A stretch of DNA of 64,000 nucleotides from Actinomycetota bacterium (GTDB taxonomy: Bacteria > Actinomycetota > Thermoleophilia > Solirubrobacterales > Solirubrobacteraceae). Below, one piece after another: positions 25,437-32,653 of this stretch. Each line of letters starts with the position of its first letter. The first letter of the stretch is position 1. The DNA lies in contig JAFDWH010000009.1 in the NCBI GenBank assembly GCA_018268595.1, positions 372,001 through 436,000 of the forward strand, read 5' to 3'. Made by a program: the position numbers and the translations under genes. The notes below the pieces were generated by a model, which made no database searches, was not told the origin of the DNA, and saw nothing but the letters and a program-made list of their open reading frames with translations.

Positions 25437-26114
25437 TCAGCCGGCGAAGCGGTAGCCGACGCCGGGGTCGGTGCGGATGTAGCGCGCCTCGCCGTCTGCC
25501 GGCTCGAGCTTGCGGCGCAGGTTGGCGATGTGGGTGCGCAGCGTGCGCACGTCGTCGGCGTACGCCGGCCCCCACACCTCGGTCAGCAGGGCGCGGTGCG
25601 TCAGCAGGCGACCGCGGTTGCGCGCGAGCGTGCGCAGCAGGTCGTACTCGATCGGCGTCAGGTGGACCGCCTCGCCGTCGCGCCGCACGACGCGCGCCGC
25701 GAGGTCGATCTCGAGCCCGTCGACGACGATCGCCGGCTCGTCGGCGGCGCGGCCGGCGCGCCGCAGCGCCGCCCCCAGCCGCGCGACCAGCTCGCGCGCG
25801 CCGAACGGCTTCGTCACGTAGTCGTCGGCGCCGGCCTCCAGCGCGCGCACCTTCTGCTCCTCGTCGCCGACCGCCGACAGCACGAGGATCGGCATGTCGC
25901 TCCAGGCGCGCAGCTGCTCGGTGACGGCGACGCCGTCGCCGTCGGGCAGCACGAGGTCGACGATCGCCGCGTCCGGCGGGCGCGTGGCGGCGGCGTCGAG
26001 CGCCTCCTCGGCGGTCGCGACGGCGACCGGCTCGAAGCCGGCCTCGCGCAGGATCACCTTCAGCGCGCGCAGGATCTGCAGCTCGTCGTCGACGACCAGC
26101 ACGCGGCCCTTCAC
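25437..26114 (-). CDS. kdpE: Response regulator KdpE (OmpR family)
   Basis: 225-residue regulator. The receiver domain has VVDDE, phospho-acceptor Asp53 in AIVDLVLPDGDG and Lys in DDYVTKPFG. The winged-helix output domain (about 128-222) includes LTPIEYDLLRTLARNRGRLLTH and a recognition helix followed by GVGYRFAG. The stop is followed 28 bases later by the convergent Fic stop. The ATG overlaps the stop of the kinase gene (ATGA). It should activate the kdpA operon downstream on the same strand. Confidence 0.9.
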   Translation of the reverse strand: MKGRVLVVDDELQILRALKVILREAGFEPVAVATAEEALDAAATRPPDAAIVDLVLPDGDGVAVTEQLRAWSDMPILVLSAVGDEEQKVRALEAGADDYVTKPFGARELVARLGAALRRAGRAADEPAIVVDGLEIDLAARVVRRDGEAVHLTPIEYDLLRTLARNRGRLLTHRALLTEVWGPAYADDVRTLRTHIANLRRKLEPADGEARYIRTDPGVGYRFAG

Positions 26115-27544
26115 GACGCCGCCACCGCCTCAGGCGCCGGCTCCAGCGGCAGCTCGACGACGAACGTCGCGCCCTGGCCCGGCAGCGACTCGACCCACAC
26201 GCGCCCGCCGTTCGCCTCCACGAAGCCGCGCACGACCGCGAGCCCGAGGCCCGAGCCGAGGTGGCCGTCGTCCGGGCCCGGCGCGCGGTAGAACGGCTCG
26301 AAGATGCGCTCGCGCTCGGGCGCCGCGATTCCGGGCCCGCGGTCGACGACGCGCACCAGCAGCCGCGGCCCGACCGCCCGCGCGCGCACCGCGACCGGGT
26401 GTGTGCCGCCGTGGCGCGCCGCGTTCTCCAGCAGGTTCGCGAAGGCGCGCTCGAGCTGCGCGGCGTCGGCGCGGATCAGCGGCAGCTGCGGGTCGATCCC
26501 GACGCTCCAGCCGGCGGCGTGCGGCGTGTGCTCCATCGCGGCGCGCAGCACCTCCTCGATCGAGCACCACTCGGCGCGCGGCTCGGCGGCGCCGCCCTGC
26601 AGCCGCGAGAGGTCGAGCAGCTTGTCGACCAGCTGCGACATGCGCGACGCCTCGCCGACGACGGCGCCGGCCAGCTCCTCGCGCTCGGCGTCGCTGATGC
26701 GCGCCGACGCGAGCGCCTCGCCGGCCGCGGCGATCCCGGTCAGCGGCGAGCGCAGGTCGTGCGAGACGGCGCGCAGCAGCGCCGTCTTGAGGTCGTCGCT
26801 GCGGCGCAGCGCCTTCGTCTCGACGACCTCGCGCTGGAGCGCGTCGCGCGCGAGCGCGGCGCCGAGCAGCGCCTCGAGGCTCGGCAGCACGCGCTCGCGC
26901 AGGCGCGCGAGCAGCGGCTCGCCGGGCGGCGCGTCGAAGCGCAGCGTCGCGATCCGCCGCCCGCCCGCGTGCAGCGGGATGCGGCGCGCGTCGCGGTCGT
27001 CACCGCCGGCGTCCTCGGCGTCGCCGGGCGCCAGCTCGACCGCGGCGAACGGCAGCTCGAGCGCGGCGGCGAGCCGCTCGCCGGCCGGCGCGAGCGCCGC
27101 CTCGACGTCCGGGCCGCCGAGCAGCAGCCGCGCCAGCTCGGCCGCGAGGTCGGCCTCGCGGCGGCGCTGCTCCGCCTCGTTCGCGCGCGCCCGCGCCAGC
27201 TCCGCCAGCGTGCTGACGACGACCGCCGCAGCGAGGAAGACGAGCAGCGCGACGACGTTCTGCGCGTCCGAGATCGTCAACCGGCCGGTCGGCGGCAGGT
27301 GGAACCAGTTGAACGCGAGCGCGCTCGCGACGGCGGTCGCGAGGCCGAGCCAGATCCCGAACCAGCTCGAGACGAGCAGCACCGCCAGCAGGTACACGAC
27401 GCCGGTCGAGACGACCGGCACGACCGTCCGCAGCGGATAGATCGCGAGCGTCGTCAGCGCGACCGCGAGCACGGCGGCGGCGACGCCCACCGGCAGCGGC
27501 GGGCGGCGGTCGCGCAGCAGCAGCGAGGAGGAGCGCGGAGCCAT
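26111..27544 (-). CDS. KdpD C-terminal-like sensor histidine kinase (DUF4118 type)
   Basis: 477-residue kinase equivalent to the second half of KdpD. Residues about 20-120 form the four-helix DUF4118 membrane domain, 150-240 a GAF-like domain, 255-320 a HisKA domain with phospho-acceptor His in LLRAVSHDLRSPLTG, and 360-470 the ATPase domain (NLLENAARHGG, DRGPGI, GSGLGLAVVRGFVE). It lacks the N-terminal KdpD and Usp domains, which are encoded separately at 18632-19789. ATG 27544 is used; an upstream GTG at 27583 is possible. It is translationally coupled to kdpE. Confidence 0.85.
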   Translation of the reverse strand: MAPRSSSLLLRDRRPPLPVGVAAAVLAVALTTLAIYPLRTVVPVVSTGVVYLLAVLLVSSWFGIWLGLATAVASALAFNWFHLPPTGRLTISDAQNVVALLVFLAAAVVVSTLAELARARANEAEQRRREADLAAELARLLLGGPDVEAALAPAGERLAAALELPFAAVELAPGDAEDAGGDDRDARRIPLHAGGRRIATLRFDAPPGEPLLARLRERVLPSLEALLGAALARDALQREVVETKALRRSDDLKTALLRAVSHDLRSPLTGIAAAGEALASARISDAEREELAGAVVGEASRMSQLVDKLLDLSRLQGGAAEPRAEWCSIEEVLRAAMEHTPHAAGWSVGIDPQLPLIRADAAQLERAFANLLENAARHGGTHPVAVRARAVGPRLLVRVVDRGPGIAAPERERIFEPFYRAPGPDDGHLGSGLGLAVVRGFVEANGGRVWVESLPGQGATFVVELPLEPAPEAVAAS

Positions 27545-27610
27545 CGGGCGGAAGGTACTCCCACGCGGGGCAGGCACGCGCACGACCGGCGGCCGCGGCG
27601 CGCGCGCCCG

Positions 27611-28378
27611 TCACCCGCGCACGCGCGCGGGGCGCGGCGGCAGGCGGGCGCGCTCGGGCGAGAGCGCCTCGCGCGGCTGCCAGTGCAGCTGCTCGAGCTC
27701 GTCGGGCGGGGTGCCGCACAGCACCCACGTGCCGTCGTCGCGGCGCCGCGCGCGGCCGCTGGCGGCGACGCGCTGCAGCGCGGTCGTGACCGACGCGCGC
27801 TGGCAGCCGACGAGCTGCCCGAGCAGCCGGTGCGAGAGCGGCAGGCGCAGCGCGATCCCCTCGCGCGTGACGCGACCCCAACGCTCCGCGAGACACCACA
27901 GCAGCAGGAGCAGGCGCGTCTCGACCGGCGAGAGCTGCAGCAGCGCCTGGTGCACGGTCGCGCGCGCGGAGCGCCGCAGCGCGCGCTCGAGCAGCGCGCT
28001 CGTGACCTGCGGCCAGTCGTCGAGCCGCTGCGCGAAGGCGGCGTCGAGCACGGCCAAACGGACCGGCTCGACGACCTGCCAGTGCAGGTGGAGGCGCACG
28101 AGCCGCTCGTCGCGGCCGAGCTGCGCCGCCTCCAGCACGTCGCCCGCGCCGAGCAGCTCGGTCGACGTCGTCCCGGCGAGGATCGCGGCGCGGCCGAGCA
28201 CCCCGTCGAGCAGCAGGAAGCCGAGCTGGCCGCGCGTCGCCGGCGGCACCTCCCAGCAGCCGCGCTCGAGCGCCAGCAGCGGCGCGACGAGCGTCTGGCG
28301 CGCGGACGCGATGCGGTCCGGGGGAACGCGCAGGCCGAGCTCGGGATCGACCTGCAGCACCCGCACCGAGCCGTTCAC
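27611..28378 (-). CDS. Crp/Fnr-like transcriptional regulator divergent from hydrogenase operon
   Basis: 255-residue regulator with an N-terminal cupin-like region (about 20-115: LVAPLLALERGCWEV, GFLLLDGVLGRAAIL, GAGDVLEAAQL) and a C-terminal Crp-type HTH (about 170-225: IALRLPLSHRLLGQLVGCQRASVTTALQRV). No Fnr-type N-terminal cysteine cluster is present, so an iron-sulfur oxygen sensor is unlikely. GTG 28378 is chosen because an AAGGGAG ribosome-binding site lies just before it. Its position directly upstream of and divergent from hypC suggests that it controls the hydrogenase operon. Confidence 0.75.
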   Translation of the reverse strand: MNGSVRVLQVDPELGLRVPPDRIASARQTLVAPLLALERGCWEVPPATRGQLGFLLLDGVLGRAAILAGTTSTELLGAGDVLEAAQLGRDERLVRLHLHWQVVEPVRLAVLDAAFAQRLDDWPQVTSALLERALRRSARATVHQALLQLSPVETRLLLLLWCLAERWGRVTREGIALRLPLSHRLLGQLVGCQRASVTTALQRVAASGRARRRDDGTWVLCGTPPDELEQLHWQPREALSPERARLPPRPARVRG

Positions 28379-28427
28379 GCGCCGCTCCCTTCTCGGAGTC
28401 CTCCGAGCGCGTACCCATCGCGGCGGG

Positions 28428-28455
28428 CGTTGCAACCCAACGTTGCGCCGCAACG
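28428..28455. promoter_or_regulatory. Overlapping CGTTGC palindromes between crp-like gene and hydrogenase operon
   Basis: CGTTGC occurs at 28428-28433 and 28441-28446, with its complement GCAACG at 28450-28455. The last two form a perfect palindrome, CGTTGCG-C-CGCAACG (28441-28455). They sit in the 122-base divergent intergenic region. The clustered dyads are good candidates for operators of the Crp-like protein, although the spacing differs from standard Crp and Fnr sites. Confidence 0.5.
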
Positions 28456-28500
28456 CGCCGTGCTTACGCGGCTCGCGCGCGCGGGCATACCGCCGGCCTC

Positions 28501-28779
28501 GTGTGCCTTGCGATCCCCGGCCAGATCGTCGCGATCGTGGACGAGCCGAACCGGCTCGCGCAGGTCGAGGTCGCCGGCGTGCGGCGCAACGTCAACGTCG
28601 GGCTGCTTGACGCACCGGAAGGCGGAGCGCTGCCCGGGGACTGGGTCCTGATCCACGTCGGCTTCGCGATCTCGCGCGTCGACGCGGAGGAGGCGCGCGC
28701 CACGCGCGAGCTGCTGGAGCGGATGGGCGCCGAGTACGAGCAGGAGCTGGCCGAGCTGCGCGGGAGCGAGATCCGGTGA
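28501..28779 (+). CDS. hypC: Hydrogenase maturation chaperone HypC
   Basis: 92-residue HypC. It begins MCLAIPGQIV with the essential Cys2, which binds the Fe(CN)2CO unit during assembly. The OB-like core includes RRNVNVGLLD and GDWVLIHVGFAISRVD. It acts with HypD to build the iron part of the [NiFe] centre and deliver it to the large subunit. The start is GTG and this is the first gene of the hydrogenase operon. The next gene, another HypC-like one, overlaps by 4 bases. Confidence 0.95.
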   Translation: MCLAIPGQIVAIVDEPNRLAQVEVAGVRRNVNVGLLDAPEGGALPGDWVLIHVGFAISRVDAEEARATRELLERMGAEYEQELAELRGSEIR

Positions 28780-29003
28780 GCGCCTGCCGCGGCGACCACT
28801 GCGTCACCTGCTCGGACGAGGGGATCGCGATGCGCGTGCTGCGGGTGGACGCCGCGCGCGGGCTGGCGCTGTGCGCCGGCGAGGACGGCGCGCGCAGCAC
28901 CGTCGAGATCGCGCTCGTCGAGCCGGTCGCGCCCGGCGACGCGCTGCTCGTCCACGCGGGCGTCGCGCTCGTGCGGCTGGAGCCGGCGGAGGTCGGCGCG
29001 TGA
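28776..29003 (+). CDS. Second HypC/HupF-like protein with altered N-terminus
   Basis: 75-residue protein with the HypC core (MRVLRVDAARGLALC, VEPVAPGDALLVHAGVALVRLEPA). It lacks the Met-Cys start. Instead the N-terminus is MSACRGDHCVTCSDEGIA with Cys4, Cys9 and Cys12. It is coupled on both sides by 4-base overlaps, between hypC and hypD. It could be a specialised chaperone or a metal or iron-sulfur carrying variant. In other actinobacterial clusters similar short HupF-like proteins occur. Function is not established. Confidence 0.7.
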   Translation: MSACRGDHCVTCSDEGIAMRVLRVDAARGLALCAGEDGARSTVEIALVEPVAPGDALLVHAGVALVRLEPAEVGA

Positions 29004-30118
29004 GGTTCGTCGACGAGTTCCGCGACGCCGAACTGGGCCGCGCGGTCGCGACCGAGATCCTCGGCGCGGTCGAGCCGGGGCGCCACTACAAGCTGATGGA
29101 GGTGTGCGGCGGGCACACGCACGCGATCTACAAGTACGGGGTCGACGACCTGCTGCCGGAGAACGTCGAGCTGGTGCACGGCCCCGGCTGCCCGGTGTGC
29201 GTGATCCCGATGGGCCGCGTCGACGACGGCATCGCGATCGCGCGCGAGCCGGGCGTGATCTTCACCTGCTTCGGCGACATGCTGCGCGTGCCCGGCTCGG
29301 ACGGCTCGCTGCTGGAGGCGAAGGCGGCCGGCGCCGACGTGCGGATGGTCTACTCGCCGCTCGACGCGCTGCGGATCGCGAAGGCCAACCCCGCGCGCGA
29401 GGTCGTCTTCTTCGCGATCGGCTTCGAGACGACCGCGCCCTCGACCGCGCTGACGCTCAAGCGGGCGCGCGCGGAGGGCGTGCGCAACTTCTCCTGCATG
29501 TGCAACCACGTGACGATCGTGCCGCCGCTGCGCGCGCTGCTCGACTCGCCCGACCTGCGGCTCGACGGCTTCATCGGCCCCGGGCACGTCTCGACCGTCG
29601 TCGGCGCGCGGCCGTTCGAGTTCATCCCGGCCGACTACGGCAAGCCGGTCGTGATCGCGGGCTTCGAGCCGCTCGACGTGCTGCACGCGATCCGCATGCT
29701 GCTCGCGCAGCTCGCGGAGGGGCGCCGCGCGGTCGAGAACCAGTACACGCGCGTGGTCCCGTGGGAGGGCAACGTGCGTGCGCTGGAGGCGCTGGCAGAG
29801 GTGTTCGAGCTGCGCCCGCACTTCGAGTGGCGCGGGCTCGGCTTCATCTCGCAGAGCGGGCTGCGCCTCTCCGACGCCTACGCCGAGCTGGACGCCGAGC
29901 GGCGCTTCGCGGTGCCGGGCGTGCGCGTCGCGGACCCGAAGGCGTGCCAGTGCGGCGAGGTGCTGAAGGGCGTCATCAAGCCGTGGGAGTGCAAGGTGTT
30001 CGGCACCGCCTGCACGCCCGAGCGGCCGATCGGGACGTGCATGGTGAGCTCGGAGGGCGCGTGCGCGGCGTACTACAACTTCGGGCGCTTCCAGCGCGGG
30101 GAGCGAGCCGCGCTGTGA
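29000..30118 (+). CDS. hypD: Hydrogenase maturation protein HypD
   Basis: 372-residue iron-sulfur protein that, with HypC, assembles Fe(CN)2CO. Family motifs are clear: EVCGGHTHAIYKYG, HGPGCPVCVIP, GFETTAPSTA, CNHVTIVPP, FIGPGHVSTVVG, and C-terminal cysteines in KACQCGEVLKG and GTACTPERPIGTCMVSSEGACAAY, which carry the [4Fe-4S] cluster. The GTG start overlaps the preceding TGA. Length matches the family. Confidence 0.97.
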   Translation: MRFVDEFRDAELGRAVATEILGAVEPGRHYKLMEVCGGHTHAIYKYGVDDLLPENVELVHGPGCPVCVIPMGRVDDGIAIAREPGVIFTCFGDMLRVPGSDGSLLEAKAAGADVRMVYSPLDALRIAKANPAREVVFFAIGFETTAPSTALTLKRARAEGVRNFSCMCNHVTIVPPLRALLDSPDLRLDGFIGPGHVSTVVGARPFEFIPADYGKPVVIAGFEPLDVLHAIRMLLAQLAEGRRAVENQYTRVVPWEGNVRALEALAEVFELRPHFEWRGLGFISQSGLRLSDAYAELDAERRFAVPGVRVADPKACQCGEVLKGVIKPWECKVFGTACTPERPIGTCMVSSEGACAAYYNFGRFQRGERAAL

Positions 30119-31242
30119 CGTCGCGCGCAGGTGCACGCGAAGCGGGAACCGGAGCGCGAAACGCGCCGTCCGGCCGCGAGGAGCGCATCCTCGACATCAT
30201 CGAGACCGCGCGCGCGAAGCGCCCGCGCTTCCGCGACGAGCGCGTGACGATGGCGCACGGCGCCGGCGGCAAGGCGACGCAGGCGCTCGTCGAGGGGCTG
30301 TTCCTGCCGGCCTACGGCTCGCCCGCGCTCGCCGCGCTCGGCGACGCCGGCCTGCTCGCGCTCGACGGCGTCGAGCTGGCGCTCACGACCGACGCGTTCG
30401 TCGTCACGCCGCTGCGCTTCCCCGGCGGCTCGATCGGCGAGCTGGCCGTCAACGGCACCGTCAACGACCTCGCCGTCGCGGGCGCGCGCCCGCTCGCGCT
30501 GAGCCTGTCGCTGATCCTCGAGGAGGGGCTCGCCGCGGACGCGCTGCGCGCCGAGGCGGAGGCGATCGCGCGCGCGGCGGCCGCCGCCGGCGTCGAGCTG
30601 ATCGCGGGCGACACGAAGGTCGTCGAGCGCGGCCACGCCGACGGCATGTACGTCACGACCGCCGGGATCGGTCGCCGGGACCCGCGCGCAGCGCTCTCCC
30701 CCGCCGCGCTGCGCCCCGGCGACCGCATCCTGCTGTCGGGCGCGGTCGGCGCGCACGGCACCGCGATCATGCTCGCGCGCGGCGAGTTCGAGCTGGGCGC
30801 CGAGATCGTCTCCGACACGCGCTCGCTGTGGCCGGCCGCCGACGCGCTGCTCGGCGCCGCCGGGCCCGCGCTGCGCTGCATGCGCGACGCGACGCGCGGC
30901 GGCGTCGCCTCGGTGCTCAACGAGCTGGCGCGCGCGTCCGGCGTCGGGCTGCTCGTGCGCGAGGCGGCGGTGCCGCTGCAGGCGCCGGTCGCCGGCGCCT
31001 GCGAGCTGCTCGGGATCGACCCGCTCTACGTCGCCAACGAGGGCGTGCTGGTCGCGTTCGCGGCGCCGGAGGCGGCCGACGCCGCGCTCGCGGCGCTGCG
31101 CACGGTGCCGGGCTGCGCGCAGGCCGCCGCGATCGGCGAGGTGCGCGAGCAGCCGCCCGGGCTCGTGCTGGTCGAGACGAGCTTCGGCGGGCGGCGGGTG
31201 ATGGACCAGCTCGTCGGCGACCCCCTCCCGCGGATCTGCTGA
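30115..31242 (+). CDS. hypE: Carbamoyl dehydratase HypE
   Basis: 375-residue enzyme that dehydrates the HypF-donated thiocarbamate to a thiocyanate, giving the CN ligands. The core begins MAHGAGGKATQALVEG and includes LTTDAFVVTPLRFPGGSIGELAVNGTVNDLAV. It ends in the invariant C-terminal PRIC, whose Cys is modified. About 45 extra residues precede the usual start because the GTG at 30115 overlaps the hypD stop; an internal ATG at 30250 would give the canonical length. The overlap and intact frame favour the long form, but this is not certain. Confidence 0.93.
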   Translation: MTSRAGAREAGTGARNAPSGREERILDIIETARAKRPRFRDERVTMAHGAGGKATQALVEGLFLPAYGSPALAALGDAGLLALDGVELALTTDAFVVTPLRFPGGSIGELAVNGTVNDLAVAGARPLALSLSLILEEGLAADALRAEAEAIARAAAAAGVELIAGDTKVVERGHADGMYVTTAGIGRRDPRAALSPAALRPGDRILLSGAVGAHGTAIMLARGEFELGAEIVSDTRSLWPAADALLGAAGPALRCMRDATRGGVASVLNELARASGVGLLVREAAVPLQAPVAGACELLGIDPLYVANEGVLVAFAAPEAADAALAALRTVPGCAQAAAIGEVREQPPGLVLVETSFGGRRVMDQLVGDPLPRIC

Positions 31243-31601
31243 TGCACGAGCTGGCGCTCGCCGAGTCCGTCCTCGCGATCGCCGGCGCGCACGCGCGCGG
31301 GCGCCGCGTGCGGCGCGTCACGGTCGCGGCGGGCGCGCTGCGCCAGGTCGTCCCCGGCGCGCTGACGCTCGCGTTCGCGCTGCTGAGCGCGGGCACGCCG
31401 CTGGCGGGCGCCGAGCTGGAGGTGCGCACCGTGCCGGCGGTCGTGCGGTGCCGCGACTGCGGCGCGTCGAGCGAGCAGGACGGCTTCCCGCTGGCCTGCG
31501 CGGCGTGCGGCGCGCTCGACGTGGAGGTGACGGCGGGCGAGCAGCTGCTCGTCGAGGAGCTGGAGGTCGAACAGGAAGCCGAGGTGAGTCATGTCCGTTG
31601 A
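31242..31601 (+). CDS. hypA: Hydrogenase nickel incorporation protein HypA
   Basis: 119-residue nickel metallochaperone. It starts MHELALAESV with the nickel-binding His2, and has a zinc site formed by CRDCG and CAACG (about residues 70-91). It works with HypB to insert nickel into the large subunit. Its ATG overlaps the last base of the hypE stop, and its end overlaps the hydrogenase small-subunit gene by 11 bases. Confidence 0.95.
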   Translation: MHELALAESVLAIAGAHARGRRVRRVTVAAGALRQVVPGALTLAFALLSAGTPLAGAELEVRTVPAVVRCRDCGASSEQDGFPLACAACGALDVEVTAGEQLLVEELEVEQEAEVSHVR

Positions 31602-32640
31602 GTCGACGGCGCCGGCGGTGGAGGAGGTCCACATCCTGTGGACGTCGGAGGGGCTGAGCTGCGACGGCGACTCGGTGGCGGTGACGGCGGCCGCGCAGCC
31701 GGCGCTCGAGGAGGTGCTGCTGGGCGCGATCCCGGGCCTGCCGAGAGTCGTGCTGCACAACAAGGTGCTGTCGCCGACGCTCGGCGGCGAGGAGTTCATG
31801 GCGCCGTTCCGCGCGGCCGCCGAGGGGACCCTCGGCGCGCCCTACGTGCTGGTCGTCGAGGGCTCGATCCCGAACGAGCGGATCAACGGCGACGGCTACT
31901 GGACCTCGATGGGCAACGACCTCGCGACCGGCGAGCCGATCACGGTCAACGAGTGGGTCGACAGACTCGTGCCCGGCGCGTGGGCCGTCGTCGCCGCCGG
32001 CACGTGCGCGACCTACGGCGGCATCCACGCGATGGCCGGCAACCCGACGGGCGCGATGGGCCTCGCCGACTACCTCGGCTGGGACTTCCGCTCGGCCGGC
32101 GGGCTGCCGATCGTCAACGTGCCGGGCTGCCCGATCCAGCCGGACAACTTCATGGAGACGCTCACGTGGCTGCTGCACCAGGCGGCCGGGCTGGCGCCGA
32201 TGATCCCGCTGGACCGCGAGCTGCGCCCGCAGTGGCTGTTCGGCAAGACGGTCCACGAGGGCTGCGACCGCGCCGGCTACTACGAGCAGGGCGACTTCGC
32301 GCACGACTACAACTCGCCCAAGTGCCTGGTGAAGATCGGCTGCTGGGGGCCGGTCGTCAACTGCAACGTGCCGAAGCGCGGCTGGATGGGCGGAGTCGGC
32401 GGCTGCCCGAACGTGGGCGGAATCTGCATCGGCTGCACGATGCCGGGCTTCCCCGACAAGTTCATGCCGTTCATGGACGCGCCGCCGGGCGGCGGCGTCT
32501 CCTCGGCGCTGTCGAGCGCCTACGGGCCGGTGATCCGCCGCCTGCGCGGGATCACCAACAAGACGATGAACAGAGAGCCGAAGTGGCGTCACAACCGCGA
32601 CGCGCTCACCACCGGCGCGCAGCCGCGCTGGCCGAACTGA
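31591..32640 (+). CDS. hhyS: [NiFe]-hydrogenase small subunit, group 1h type
   Basis: 349-residue electron-transfer subunit. The proximal-cluster motif is SCDGD (Cys24, Asp27), so the usual CxxC is CxxD, a hallmark described for actinobacterial group 1h enzymes with 3Cys/1Asp ligation. Further ligands are in AGTCATYGG and NVPGCPIQP, with distal clusters supplied by VHEGCDRAGYY, PKCLVKIGCWG, NCNVPKRG, GGCPNVGG and GCTMPGFPD. The C-terminal NREPKWRHNRD is typical of this group. No Tat signal or membrane anchor is visible. With HhyL it should oxidise H2, including atmospheric traces. Confidence 0.95.
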   Translation: MSVESTAPAVEEVHILWTSEGLSCDGDSVAVTAAAQPALEEVLLGAIPGLPRVVLHNKVLSPTLGGEEFMAPFRAAAEGTLGAPYVLVVEGSIPNERINGDGYWTSMGNDLATGEPITVNEWVDRLVPGAWAVVAAGTCATYGGIHAMAGNPTGAMGLADYLGWDFRSAGGLPIVNVPGCPIQPDNFMETLTWLLHQAAGLAPMIPLDRELRPQWLFGKTVHEGCDRAGYYEQGDFAHDYNSPKCLVKIGCWGPVVNCNVPKRGWMGGVGGCPNVGGICIGCTMPGFPDKFMPFMDAPPGGGVSSALSSAYGPVIRRLRGITNKTMNREPKWRHNRDALTTGAQPRWPN

Positions 32641-32653
32641 GAGGAGGACGACG

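Noticed and set aside
26111-27544. Treating the kinase as an unrelated stand-alone histidine kinase
   Set aside because: The DUF4118 membrane domain, coupling to kdpE and the presence of the missing KdpD half nearby argue for a split KdpD.
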